A stretch of DNA of 64,000 nt from Desulfoglaeba alkanexedens ALDC (GTDB taxonomy: Bacteria; Desulfobacterota; Syntrophobacteria; Syntrophobacterales; DSM-9756): assembly GCF_005377625.1 (NCBI RefSeq), contig NZ_CP040098.1, positions 2,593,279 through 2,657,278 of the forward strand, in the 5' to 3' direction. Below, one piece after another: positions 53,670 to 61,824 of this stretch. The stretch's first letter is position 1. Every line of letters begins with the position of its first letter. Made by a program: the position numbers and the translations under genes. Below the pieces are notes generated by a model. That model ran no database searches and was not told where the DNA came from. It saw nothing but the letters and a program-made list of their open reading frames with translations.

Positions 53670-54479
53670 ATGTTGTGGTTGCACCTTTTCAAATCGACTC
53701 TTCAAACGGCGACCGCCGTGGCCGCTCCCTACGAACGGATTGGAAACGGCGTCGGTGACATGATCTGGCACGCCGGTCCCGTGGTGAAGTTCGTGATGTT
53801 GCTCCTGTTCGCCATGTCCCTTGCGTGCTGGTGCGTGATCTTCATGAAGCTGCGCTACCTTCAAAAGGTCCGCAGGGAAACCGACCGATTTCTCGACCTT
53901 TACGAACAGCGAAAGAACTTCTCGGCTGTTTACCGTGAAACCCAGACCATGGAGTACAGCCCTATGGCGCAGATTTTCCGCCGTGGATACATGGAATGGA
54001 TGCGGTCCGCCAAGATGCTGGGGAGCCAGAACGTGGCGGAGGGGCCGCTCGCCGGCGGTGTTCTCTTCGAGTCCGTGGAACGGGCCGTGGACGGCGTGCT
54101 GCTCGAGGAACGTCAGCGGATGGAACGATTTGTACCTTTCCTTGCGACCACGGGAAGTTCCGCGCCCTTCATCGGGCTGTTCGGAACGGTGTGGGGCATC
54201 ATGACCAGTTTCCAGGATATCGGGCTGAAGGGAGCTGCAAACCTGGCCGTGGTGGCGCCCGGCATCTCGGAAGCCCTTGTCGCCACGGCCATGGGGCTCG
54301 TCGCGGCCATCCCGGCGGTTATCGCGTACAATCACTTCGTGAACCGGTTTCGAGTCCTGGAAAACGAAATGCAGCACTTCGCTTCCGATTTCCTCAACCT
54401 CATGAAACGCGAATGGTACCGCCGTGCCGCACCCGCCCGTGCGGAAGGGGAAACGGCGCGCGCGGTGCATGAAAATTGA
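53670..54479 (+). CDS. tolQ: TolQ (MotA/TolQ/ExbB proton channel)
   Basis: 269 residues from ATG 53670. First membrane segment VVKFVMLLLFAMSLACWCVI (about 40-60), then a cytoplasmic helical loop, then FVPFLATTGSSAPFIGLFGT and ISEALVATAMGLVAAIPAVI, the two conserved segments around the proton path. With TolR it forms the inner-membrane motor that energises TolA. First of the tol-pal genes. Confidence 0.94.
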   Translation: MLWLHLFKSTLQTATAVAAPYERIGNGVGDMIWHAGPVVKFVMLLLFAMSLACWCVIFMKLRYLQKVRRETDRFLDLYEQRKNFSAVYRETQTMEYSPMAQIFRRGYMEWMRSAKMLGSQNVAEGPLAGGVLFESVERAVDGVLLEERQRMERFVPFLATTGSSAPFIGLFGTVWGIMTSFQDIGLKGAANLAVVAPGISEALVATAMGLVAAIPAVIAYNHFVNRFRVLENEMQHFASDFLNLMKREWYRRAAPARAEGETARAVHEN

Positions 54480-54518
54480 CCCGCCGTCGGGCTTCGATGT
54501 TTTTGAAAGTGCACGGTC

Positions 54519-54968
54519 ATGCAGAAACCGAACGATAACCGGGCGATGCTTTCCGAGATCAACGTCACGCCTTTCGTGGACGTGATGCTGGTGCTGCTCA
54601 TCATCTTCATGGTCACCGCACCCATGATGATGCAGGGGCTGGATGTGAATCTGCCGCAGGTTGAGGCTCCCGCCATCCCTGCAGAGGAAGAAAGGCTGGT
54701 GGTGTCCATCGACGGCGAACGCAAGGTGTTCATCAACGAATACGCGGTGGATCTGGAGTCTCTAGGCCCCAAACTGGCCGCCATCTACCAGAACCGGGGC
54801 GACCGGCAGGGGGTCTTTCTTCGTGCGGACGCCTCCGTTCCTTATGGTTTCGTCATGGAAGTGATGGGGAGAATCCGCGAGGCGGGCATCGACCAGATCG
54901 GCATGGTGACGGCTCCTGTGACGGAAAGAGGCCCGGCTGAAGCGAAAGCTGAAAGGTCCGGCGGATGA
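54519..54968 (+). CDS. tolR: TolR (ExbD/TolR family)
   Basis: 149 residues. MLSEINVTPFVDVMLVLLII (membrane segment with the proton-carrying Asp in FVDVMLVLL), then a periplasmic domain (GLDVNLPQVEAPAIPAEEER, GDRQGVFLRADASVPYGFVM). It pairs with TolQ. Its stop overlaps the next start (ATGA). Confidence 0.95.
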   Translation: MQKPNDNRAMLSEINVTPFVDVMLVLLIIFMVTAPMMMQGLDVNLPQVEAPAIPAEEERLVVSIDGERKVFINEYAVDLESLGPKLAAIYQNRGDRQGVFLRADASVPYGFVMEVMGRIREAGIDQIGMVTAPVTERGPAEAKAERSGG

Positions 54969-55834
54969 TATTTGCGGGGGTGATGGGAAAAAATTATCCG
55001 AAGGACGACCTGCTGCTGGGGCTCGCCGGATCCATCGCCGCACATGCCATCCTGCTCTTTGCCGCCCTTCTTCTGCCTTCCCTGGTCCAGAGCCGGCCGG
55101 TGAGGCTCTCCTACACAACGGTGAAGTTGGTGGATCCCGGGGATCTGGCGCCTGGGCGGGAGGGGGCTCAGAAGGCGGGTCCGGCAGTCCGGTCCAGGGA
55201 AACCGCCAAGAAGACGGCGAGGCGCATCGCACCGCCTCCGATCGTTCCGGTCAGGCGGCTCCGCATGCAAGAGCCGCTTCCCGAGACAGGTCTTCGAAAG
55301 ATCGAACCGCAGGAGGTCCCCGACGTCCCGAAGGCGGAAGGTCCACCGGTGGAAAAAACGGTGGAGCAGCTGATGCCTCAGGTATCTCGCGAACCTGCTA
55401 GCAAAACGGCGGCGGCCGCCGGGCCTTCCAGGGACGAAGACAAGTCGGCGTTGGAACGAAGCGGCGGGTTGGGAGAGCGTGCCGCCGACGGGGGCCTTTC
55501 TGGGCCGCCGGGTGCGGATGCGTCAGAGAGCGATGCCATCGGGCTGGCGAGACGCCTCTACTACGCCGAAGTCTGGAACGCCATCCGCCGACAGTGGGCT
55601 TTGCCCAAGACTCTGGTGAATGCCAAGGATCTGGAGGCGGTCCTTGTCATCGTGGTGCGTCGTGACGGCCGGATCTTGGACATCCAGTTCGAAAAGCGTT
55701 CAGGAAACAGCTTGTTCGACGATTCCGTGGTGCGCGCTGTTCAGAAGGCGAATCCGTTGCCGCGGTTTCCCGACATCTACAGTCCACCCCGCGAAGAGAT
55801 CGGGGTCCGCTTTCGGCCCCAAGATATCCTGTGA
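54965..55834 (+). CDS. tolA: TolA/TonB-type periplasm-spanning protein
   Basis: 289 residues. One N-terminal membrane segment (LAGSIAAHAILLFAALLLPS), a long Pro/Glu/Lys/Ala-rich linker (about 45-195), and a C-terminal TonB-like domain (YAEVWNAIRRQWALPKTLVN, VIVVRRDGRILDIQFEKRSG, VVRAVQKANPLPRFPDIYSP). In position and length it serves as TolA, linking the motor to TolB and Pal; by sequence the C-terminus is of the general TonB/TolA type. Confidence 0.88.
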   Translation: MIFAGVMGKNYPKDDLLLGLAGSIAAHAILLFAALLLPSLVQSRPVRLSYTTVKLVDPGDLAPGREGAQKAGPAVRSRETAKKTARRIAPPPIVPVRRLRMQEPLPETGLRKIEPQEVPDVPKAEGPPVEKTVEQLMPQVSREPASKTAAAAGPSRDEDKSALERSGGLGERAADGGLSGPPGADASESDAIGLARRLYYAEVWNAIRRQWALPKTLVNAKDLEAVLVIVVRRDGRILDIQFEKRSGNSLFDDSVVRAVQKANPLPRFPDIYSPPREEIGVRFRPQDIL

Positions 55835-55864
55835 TCTGAAGGGCGCTGAAAAGAGTGTGGTGAC

Positions 55865-57190
55865 GTGAAGGAACGACGGTGGTTCGTGACGGTGATGGCG
55901 GTGTTGCTGAACGGCCTGTTGGCGCTCGGGGGGAGCGGCGAGGCCGCAGAGCGCGTCTATATCGATATCACGCAGCCTTCCTTTGAACGTCTGCCCATCG
56001 CCGTTCCGTCCTTCAAGTGGGACAACCAGGAAGCCTCGTCGGTCAGTACTGAATCGGCGGAGGCCCTGTCCCGGGCCCTGGACTTTTCAGGGCTGTTCCG
56101 CCCACTGGATCCGCGCGGTTTTCTCGATGATCCGCAGCAGATGGGAATCGCCCTGGAAGAGATCCAGTTTCCCATGTGGCGCCGCCTGGGAGCGGAATTC
56201 CTGGTACGGGGCCGGTGCCGGGTGACGGGGGATGGAATTGAGATGGAGATGCGGCTTTTCGACGTCGTGGCTTCCAGGCAAGTGGTGGGGAAGATCTACG
56301 AAGGGCGCCGGGAAGACTGGCGGGAGATGGTTTACCGATTTGCGGACGAAATCCTCCTGGCTTTGACCGGGGAAAGAGGGGTTTTCGGAACGAAGATCGC
56401 CTACGTGCAGATCGAGGGTCAAAGCAAAGAAATCTACCTTGTGGACTTCGATGGATCCAGTCCCATCGCCGTGACCCGTGACAACAGCGTGAACCTCTCG
56501 CCGGCGTGGAGCCCGGACGGGTCGCAACTCGCCTACGTGAGTTACGTGGAAGGCCCCCCCAAGGTGTTCGCTGTGAACCTGGGGACCGGAACCCGGCGTC
56601 TGCTTTTCGGTTTTCCAGGCCTCAATATCACGCCGGCCTGGCGCCCGGGCACCCGGGAACTGGCGGCTACGCTTTCAAAGGACGGCAATCCTGACATCTT
56701 CTTGGTTTCGGATTCCGGCGAGGTGCTACGGCCTCTTGTGAAGACATGGGCCATCGAGGTTTCGCCCTCGTGGTCTCCGCAGGGCGACAGGTTCGCCTAC
56801 GTGTCCAATGAAACAGGGAACCCTCAGATTTACGTGGCTGAAGCCGACGGTGGGCGAGGCCGGCGCATCACCTTCGAGGGAACCTATAACACGTCTCCCA
56901 GCTGGTCGCCCAAGGGCGACTGGATCGCCTACAGCAGCCTCCGGGACGGACGGCACGACATTTTCGTGATTCGTCCCGACGGTTCGGAGTCCCGACGGCT
57001 GACCCACGGAGAAGGCGACAACGAGGCGCCGAGCTGGTCGCCTGACGGGCGGATGCTTGCCTTCAGTTCCACGCGCGACGGAGGCGCACCGGCCGTCTGG
57101 GTGATGCTCGCCAACGGAGAGAGCGTGAGGCGGCTTACACGAGGCGGGGGTGGACAGGAACTTCCCAGATGGTCGCCTCGGTTTGACTGA
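55865..57190 (+). CDS. tolB: TolB beta-propeller protein
   Basis: 441 residues from a GTG. Signal peptide (VLLNGLLALGGSGEAA), the N-terminal TolB domain (RVYIDITQPSFERLPIAVPS, SGLFRPLDPRGFL), then WD40-like propeller blades with repeating SPSWSPQGDRFAYVSNETG-type units (five or six). TolB is periplasmic and binds Pal and TolA. Confidence 0.95.
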   Translation: MKERRWFVTVMAVLLNGLLALGGSGEAAERVYIDITQPSFERLPIAVPSFKWDNQEASSVSTESAEALSRALDFSGLFRPLDPRGFLDDPQQMGIALEEIQFPMWRRLGAEFLVRGRCRVTGDGIEMEMRLFDVVASRQVVGKIYEGRREDWREMVYRFADEILLALTGERGVFGTKIAYVQIEGQSKEIYLVDFDGSSPIAVTRDNSVNLSPAWSPDGSQLAYVSYVEGPPKVFAVNLGTGTRRLLFGFPGLNITPAWRPGTRELAATLSKDGNPDIFLVSDSGEVLRPLVKTWAIEVSPSWSPQGDRFAYVSNETGNPQIYVAEADGGRGRRITFEGTYNTSPSWSPKGDWIAYSSLRDGRHDIFVIRPDGSESRRLTHGEGDNEAPSWSPDGRMLAFSSTRDGGAPAVWVMLANGESVRRLTRGGGGQELPRWSPRFD

Positions 57191-57240
57191 TGGCGTGACA
57201 CATGTTCGAAACTCGGGGGTTCGTGAGGAGGATGTTCGTG

Positions 57241-57804
57241 ATGAAAAGACGGATCATGGTGACGGGGTTGATGTTGAGCGCGATGGCTTTGGCGGCCCTG
57301 AGCGGGTGTGCGAAGAAGACGGTACCGGTTCAGTCGGGGATGCCTGCGGTGTCCGAAACGGGGCCGAAAGCGGCGTCGGGCTTGAGTCACGGCATCGACG
57401 AAAGCAAGTGGAGGGAACTGGGGCTGCTTACTGAGGAAGAGCGGGTGGAGTTCCTCGACAAGGCGGAGTCCTTCGAAAACGACGACGTTTATTTCGAATT
57501 CGATTCTTACGTACTGTTGGAAGAAGCCCGCCAGGTGCTTGATCGCAAGGTGGAATTCCTCCGGCGATATCCGAAGGTCACGGTGACCATCGAGGGGCAC
57601 TGCGATGAACGTGGAACCAGCGAGTACAACCTGGCCCTGGGCGAAAGGCGCGCCAACAGTGTGTGGCAGTATTTCGTGAATTCAGGTGTCGACCCCTCGC
57701 GCCTCAGTATGATCAGCTACGGTGAAGAGCGGCCCATCGCCCTGAGTCACGACGAAGCGTCTTGGGCCAGGAACCGCCGCGCTCATTGCGTGCTGCATTA
57801 CTAG
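57241..57804 (+). CDS. pal: Pal, peptidoglycan-associated lipoprotein
   Basis: 187 residues from ATG 57241 (GAGG 10 bp upstream); a start at 57202 is possible. Lipobox LSGC near residue 20. The OmpA domain has VYFEFDSYVLLEEARQVLDR, VTIEGHCDERGTSEYNLALG (diaminopimelate-binding Asp and Arg region) and SMISYGEERPI. It anchors the outer membrane to peptidoglycan and is moved by the Tol motor. Confidence 0.95.
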   Translation: MKRRIMVTGLMLSAMALAALSGCAKKTVPVQSGMPAVSETGPKAASGLSHGIDESKWRELGLLTEEERVEFLDKAESFENDDVYFEFDSYVLLEEARQVLDRKVEFLRRYPKVTVTIEGHCDERGTSEYNLALGERRANSVWQYFVNSGVDPSRLSMISYGEERPIALSHDEASWARNRRAHCVLHY

Positions 57805-57811
57805 GATTCGT

Positions 57812-57841
57812 CCAGGCCGCGCCCCGCGGGGCGCGGCCTGG
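57812..57841 (+). terminator. 30-bp perfect GC-rich palindrome after pal
   Basis: CCAGGCCGCGCCCCG is followed directly by its complement, giving 15-bp arms. It lies 8 bp after the pal stop. There is no U-run, so it could stop, slow or protect the transcript rather than be a classic terminator. Confidence 0.55.
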
Positions 57842-57939
57842 ATCCAGCAAAACGTTTGGGACGATGGCGGTAGAGGTCAAAGCGCCACGAGGGAGACACC
57901 GTTGCCGGTTATGTAAGAGTTGCTGGAGGTTACGGGAGC

Positions 57940-58776
57940 ATGAAAATACCGGATAAAACGGCCTTGTGGTTCGGCCTGGCCACTCTTCTTTCTTTGAGCT
58001 TCGGGTGCGCCGCTTCGCATCAGTCCGTGGCGCTGGAACAGAACGTGTACCGCCTCGAGAGCCAGGTGCAGGAACTGGAACGCCGGGTCGAATCGCTGGA
58101 AGGCGCGATCCAGGGCGGTGGTCAGGGCCGCCAGAGCCTGGCCGACCTCTATGCCCGGCTGGAAGCGCTGCAGGTGGAGATGGGGGCTCTGAGGGGTCAG
58201 GTGGAAACACAGGCGCGACAGATCGAACGGGCCGCGGGCGGGGGCACGCAAGCGTCTCCGGCCCATGTCTCTTCGGCTCCGCAGGGCACGGCGCCCGTGG
58301 AACCCGAACCGGTCATCCGGATGCCGGAAGGCGGTGAGCCGGCACAGTCCACGCCGGAAGGCCCATCGCCTCCCGCCACCGCCGTCGTAAAGCCTCCCGA
58401 AGATCCCGAGAAGGCACATTATAACCGCGCCCTGGACCTGTTCCAGAAAAGCGACTATGAAGGCGCGCGGAAGGAATTCCTCGATTTCGCCTCCAAGTAT
58501 CCCGATTCGGAGCTGGCCGACAATGCCTACTTCTGGGTGGGAGAATGCTACTACTTGCAGGAGCGGTACCGTGAGGCCGTGGAGTCCTACCAGGTGGTGC
58601 TGGACCGCTACCCCAAGGGCAACAAGGTCCCTTACGCGCTCCTGAAACAGGGCGCCGCATTCCATAAGCTGGGCGATCCGACCGCTGCAAGGATCCTTTA
58701 CGAACGGGTGATTGAAGATCACCCGGATACGCCCCAGGCCGAAATCGCCAGGAAATGGCTGGCGAATCTGCCCTGA
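57940..58776 (+). CDS. cpoB: CpoB/YbgF, Tol-Pal coordinator
   Basis: 278 residues behind GGAGG. Signal peptide or lipoprotein signal (LATLLSLSFGCAAS), an N-terminal coiled coil (NVYRLESQVQELERRVESLE, about 30-95), a Pro-rich linker, and C-terminal TPRs (YNRALDLFQKSDYEGARKEF, AYFWVGECYYLQERYREAVE). In E. coli CpoB couples Tol action with peptidoglycan synthesis during division. It is the usual sixth gene of the cluster. Confidence 0.92.
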   Translation: MKIPDKTALWFGLATLLSLSFGCAASHQSVALEQNVYRLESQVQELERRVESLEGAIQGGGQGRQSLADLYARLEALQVEMGALRGQVETQARQIERAAGGGTQASPAHVSSAPQGTAPVEPEPVIRMPEGGEPAQSTPEGPSPPATAVVKPPEDPEKAHYNRALDLFQKSDYEGARKEFLDFASKYPDSELADNAYFWVGECYYLQERYREAVESYQVVLDRYPKGNKVPYALLKQGAAFHKLGDPTAARILYERVIEDHPDTPQAEIARKWLANLP

Positions 58777-60671
58777 AACGGACGGGAAAAAGGTTCTTGG
58801 CCTGGACCCCTGCCGCCTTCAGGACCGGGAAATTTCAAACGGTCCCTTTCCTTATTGTGTTGTTCTTCGTAGGGCTTGCGGTATGGGATGCGGCGGTGGC
58901 TGCATCCCATGCCGAAAAGACTTCCGAAGAACGCCCCGTCGTTCGCTTCGTTCAGTTCAACGGAGTGGATTCGCTTTCTCCAAGTGAAATCAAGAAGATC
59001 ATGAAGACCCGGGAAAAGCGTTTCCGCTGGTTCGGCGGATCCCCGCTCGACCCTGAAGTGCTCGAGGAAGACCTGAGGCGCATAGAGCGGTATTACCAGA
59101 GCCAGGGATTTTACGACGCCCGCGTGGTGTCTCACAAGTTGACGCCCCTGGTGGGCGGTGAAGTGATCCTGGAAATCGCCATCGAAGAAGGCGACCCCTT
59201 GGTGGTCTCGTCCGTCCGACTTACCATCAACGGGCAAACCACCGGACCCTGGCACGACGACGTGATAGCGCTGATGCCGCTCAAACCCGGCGACCGTTTC
59301 ACCACCTCCGGCTATCGCGACATCGAAAAAGTGCTGCTCCGTTTTTTCGCCGAGTGGGGATACCCCAAGACTGAGGTGTCTCTCAAGGCGCGGCTCGACA
59401 AGGGCGCCCACCGGGCGGAAGTGGAGGCCGCGGTGAACACCGGGGCGGTGTGCCGGTTCGGGCCGGTGACCATTGAAGGCAATCACCGGGTGGACGATGC
59501 CATCATCCTTCGCGAACTGACGCTCCGGGAGGGGGACCGATTCAAGGCGTCGAAGATCCAGGAAAGCCAGAAGAGACTTTTCGATCTGCGGCTGTTCCAG
59601 TTCGTAGATCTACAGGTCAAGGGGCTGGAAGGAGAGCAAACGGATCTACCCATCCATATCCTGGTCAAGGAAGCCAAGAAGCAGACCGTTCGGTTCGGTG
59701 TGGGCTATGGTAGCGAAGACCGGCTGCGGGCCCAGCTGGGTCACGAGATCCGGAACTTTCTTGGAGACGCCCGGAGCCTGCAGCTGAACGCCAAGGCCAG
59801 CTCCCTGGTGCAACTCGTCGAAGGGCGGTTCATTCAGCCTTACCCCTTGAGTCTGCGAAACACCTCGTTCGTGGCCACGGGAGGCGTGACTCGGGAGGAC
59901 CAGGAGGCCTTTGAAAACGAGAAGATCTATGTTTCGAGCCAGCTGGATCACGGGCTTTTCGACAGGGTACAGGTCCACGTGGGGCACCGTCTGGAAATGA
60001 ACCGGCTGCTGGATGTGAGTGCGGTCGCAGCGGACGACGATGTGGATCAGGAACGGGAAGAATACTACATATCCTCGATCTTCGGCGGTTTGTCCTACCG
60101 GGTTCTGGACGATCCACTGAACCCCACGCGGGGTGTTCAATTCATCAACACGGCGGAGTGGGGATCCAGGGGCTTGGGTTCCGAAGTGGATTTCGTCAAG
60201 TTAACCTTGGAGGGCCGGGGCTATGTGCCCTTGGAGCGCTTCGGCGTGATGGCTCTCCGATTGAGGTGGGGGGGGATCCGGGAACTGGAAGACACTTCCC
60301 GGGTTCCCGTTTTCAAGCGTTTCTTTTCAGGTGGCAGCAACAGTGTCCGGGGTTATCCCTACCAGCAGCTGGGACCCCTGGACCGAGACGGCGACCCCTA
60401 CGGCGGGCTCACCCTGGTGGAAGGAAACGCCGACTGGCGTTTCCCTATCCGGAACTCGTGGGAAGGGGTTCTCTTCTTCGATTTCGGAAACGTGTACAAA
60501 CAAAGTTACGAAATCGTCATGGATGAACTCAAGTACACCGTGGGTGGAGGGTTGAGGTACCAGACGCCCATCGGTCCCGTCAGGCTGGATGTGGGTTATC
60601 AGCTGAACCCCCCCGATGATCCCCCGTTCAACCGCTACCAGATCCACGTGAGCATCGGGCAGGCTTTCTGA
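58755..60671 (+). CDS. tamA: TamA-like BamA-family outer-membrane translocase
   Basis: 638 residues. The ATG lies inside cpoB (22-bp overlap). After a signal segment (VPFLIVLFFVGLAVWDAAVA) come three POTRA domains (RFVQFNGVDSLSPSEIKKIM; VSSVRLTINGQTTGPWHDDV; CRFGPVTIEGNHRVDDAIIL), then the barrel with the BamA-family VRGYPYQQLGP and GPVRLDVGYQLN motifs and final Phe (SIGQAF). Three POTRAs point to TamA rather than BamA (five). It works with TamB, encoded 1.1 kb on, in outer-membrane protein or phospholipid transport. Confidence 0.9.
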   Translation: MAGESALKRTGKRFLAWTPAAFRTGKFQTVPFLIVLFFVGLAVWDAAVAASHAEKTSEERPVVRFVQFNGVDSLSPSEIKKIMKTREKRFRWFGGSPLDPEVLEEDLRRIERYYQSQGFYDARVVSHKLTPLVGGEVILEIAIEEGDPLVVSSVRLTINGQTTGPWHDDVIALMPLKPGDRFTTSGYRDIEKVLLRFFAEWGYPKTEVSLKARLDKGAHRAEVEAAVNTGAVCRFGPVTIEGNHRVDDAIILRELTLREGDRFKASKIQESQKRLFDLRLFQFVDLQVKGLEGEQTDLPIHILVKEAKKQTVRFGVGYGSEDRLRAQLGHEIRNFLGDARSLQLNAKASSLVQLVEGRFIQPYPLSLRNTSFVATGGVTREDQEAFENEKIYVSSQLDHGLFDRVQVHVGHRLEMNRLLDVSAVAADDDVDQEREEYYISSIFGGLSYRVLDDPLNPTRGVQFINTAEWGSRGLGSEVDFVKLTLEGRGYVPLERFGVMALRLRWGGIRELEDTSRVPVFKRFFSGGSNSVRGYPYQQLGPLDRDGDPYGGLTLVEGNADWRFPIRNSWEGVLFFDFGNVYKQSYEIVMDELKYTVGGGLRYQTPIGPVRLDVGYQLNPPDDPPFNRYQIHVSIGQAF

Positions 60672-61688
60672 TTATTCTTCCGGAACAAGGACGGCCGTCC
60701 CGCGGATTTTATCCTGCTTGAGTTCGAGCAGCACCTCGTTGGCCTCGCGCAGAGGGAAGCAACGCACCGTCGGGCGGATGGGAATCTGGGCGGCGACGCG
60801 CAGTAGTTCCCGGCCGTCTTCACGGGTATTGGCCGTTACGCTGTGGACGTTCTTTTCGTAGAAAAGGTGTTTTTCGTAGTTGAGGATGGGGATGTCGGTC
60901 ATGTGAATGCCGGCGAGAGCGAGTGTGCCTCCCTTCCGAAGGTGTTCGAGTGCTTCGGGGACCAGCGGGCCCGCCGGGGCGAACAGGATAGCGCTGTCCA
61001 CGGGAACCGGAAGTTCGTCGGCCTTTGCTCCCGCCCACCGGGCCCCCAGGTCCCGGGCCAGCTGCTGATGCGATTCCGTTCGCGAAACGGCATATACGTC
61101 GTAGCCCCAATGGCGGGCGATCTGGATGACGATGTGGGCGGAGGAACCGAAACCGTAGAGGGCTAGGCGGCGGGTTCCCGCGGGTTCGGGACCGCACCCG
61201 GCGCGCTTGAGGCTGCGGTAGCCGATGATACCTGCGCAGAGGAGCGGGGTGGCTTCCGCGTCGTCGAAGGTTTCGGGTATGGGGTAGGCGAAGTCTTCCT
61301 GGACGACGGCATATTGTGCGAAACCTCCGGGGGCGTGGTAACCGGTGAAGAGGGCGTTTTCGCACAGGTTTTCCTGGCCCGCGGTGCAGAAGGTGCAAGA
61401 GCCGCAGGTGTGGCGTAGCCAGGCGACGCCGACCCGGTGTCCGTTCTGAAAGCGACGGGCGCCGGGCCCAAGGCGGTCGACGTGGCCCACGATCTGGTGC
61501 CCCGGGATGACAGTATGTTCCAGCTGGGGGAGATCCCCTTCGATCACGTGCAGATCCGTCCGGCAGACGCCGCAGGCCCGAACCTTCACTCGAATTTCCC
61601 CCGGCCCCGGTTCCGGATCCGGAAGGTCCATCATCTGGAGCGGGCGTGTTTCGATCGACGCACATCGATGCAGCACCATCGCCTTCAT
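60672..61688 (-). CDS. Zinc-dependent alcohol dehydrogenase family protein
   Basis: 338 residues from ATG 61688; the longer frame adds an unconserved stretch. Catalytic zinc ligands in ACGVCRTDLHVIEGD and VIPGHQIVGHVDRLG; structural zinc cysteines in CGSCTFCTAGQENLC; the NAD(P) loop is LALYGFGSSAH (degenerate GxGxxG). It likely oxidises an alcohol or reduces an aldehyde, substrate unknown. It lies on the opposite strand between tamA and tamB, its stop touching the tamA stop. Confidence 0.92.
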   Translation of the reverse strand: MKAMVLHRCASIETRPLQMMDLPDPEPGPGEIRVKVRACGVCRTDLHVIEGDLPQLEHTVIPGHQIVGHVDRLGPGARRFQNGHRVGVAWLRHTCGSCTFCTAGQENLCENALFTGYHAPGGFAQYAVVQEDFAYPIPETFDDAEATPLLCAGIIGYRSLKRAGCGPEPAGTRRLALYGFGSSAHIVIQIARHWGYDVYAVSRTESHQQLARDLGARWAGAKADELPVPVDSAILFAPAGPLVPEALEHLRKGGTLALAGIHMTDIPILNYEKHLFYEKNVHSVTANTREDGRELLRVAAQIPIRPTVRCFPLREANEVLLELKQDKIRGTAVLVPEE

Positions 61689-61824
61689 GGCTATCCCTCC
61701 GTGTGACAAGTTGGCAACGGAACATTGATTTACTCCATGACGCAAGCGATAATGCGTATATTCTCCCAAATGGGCATGAAACGCAATTTCGTTGAGAACC
61801 GGCGAGACCGGGAAGAGGCTGGAT

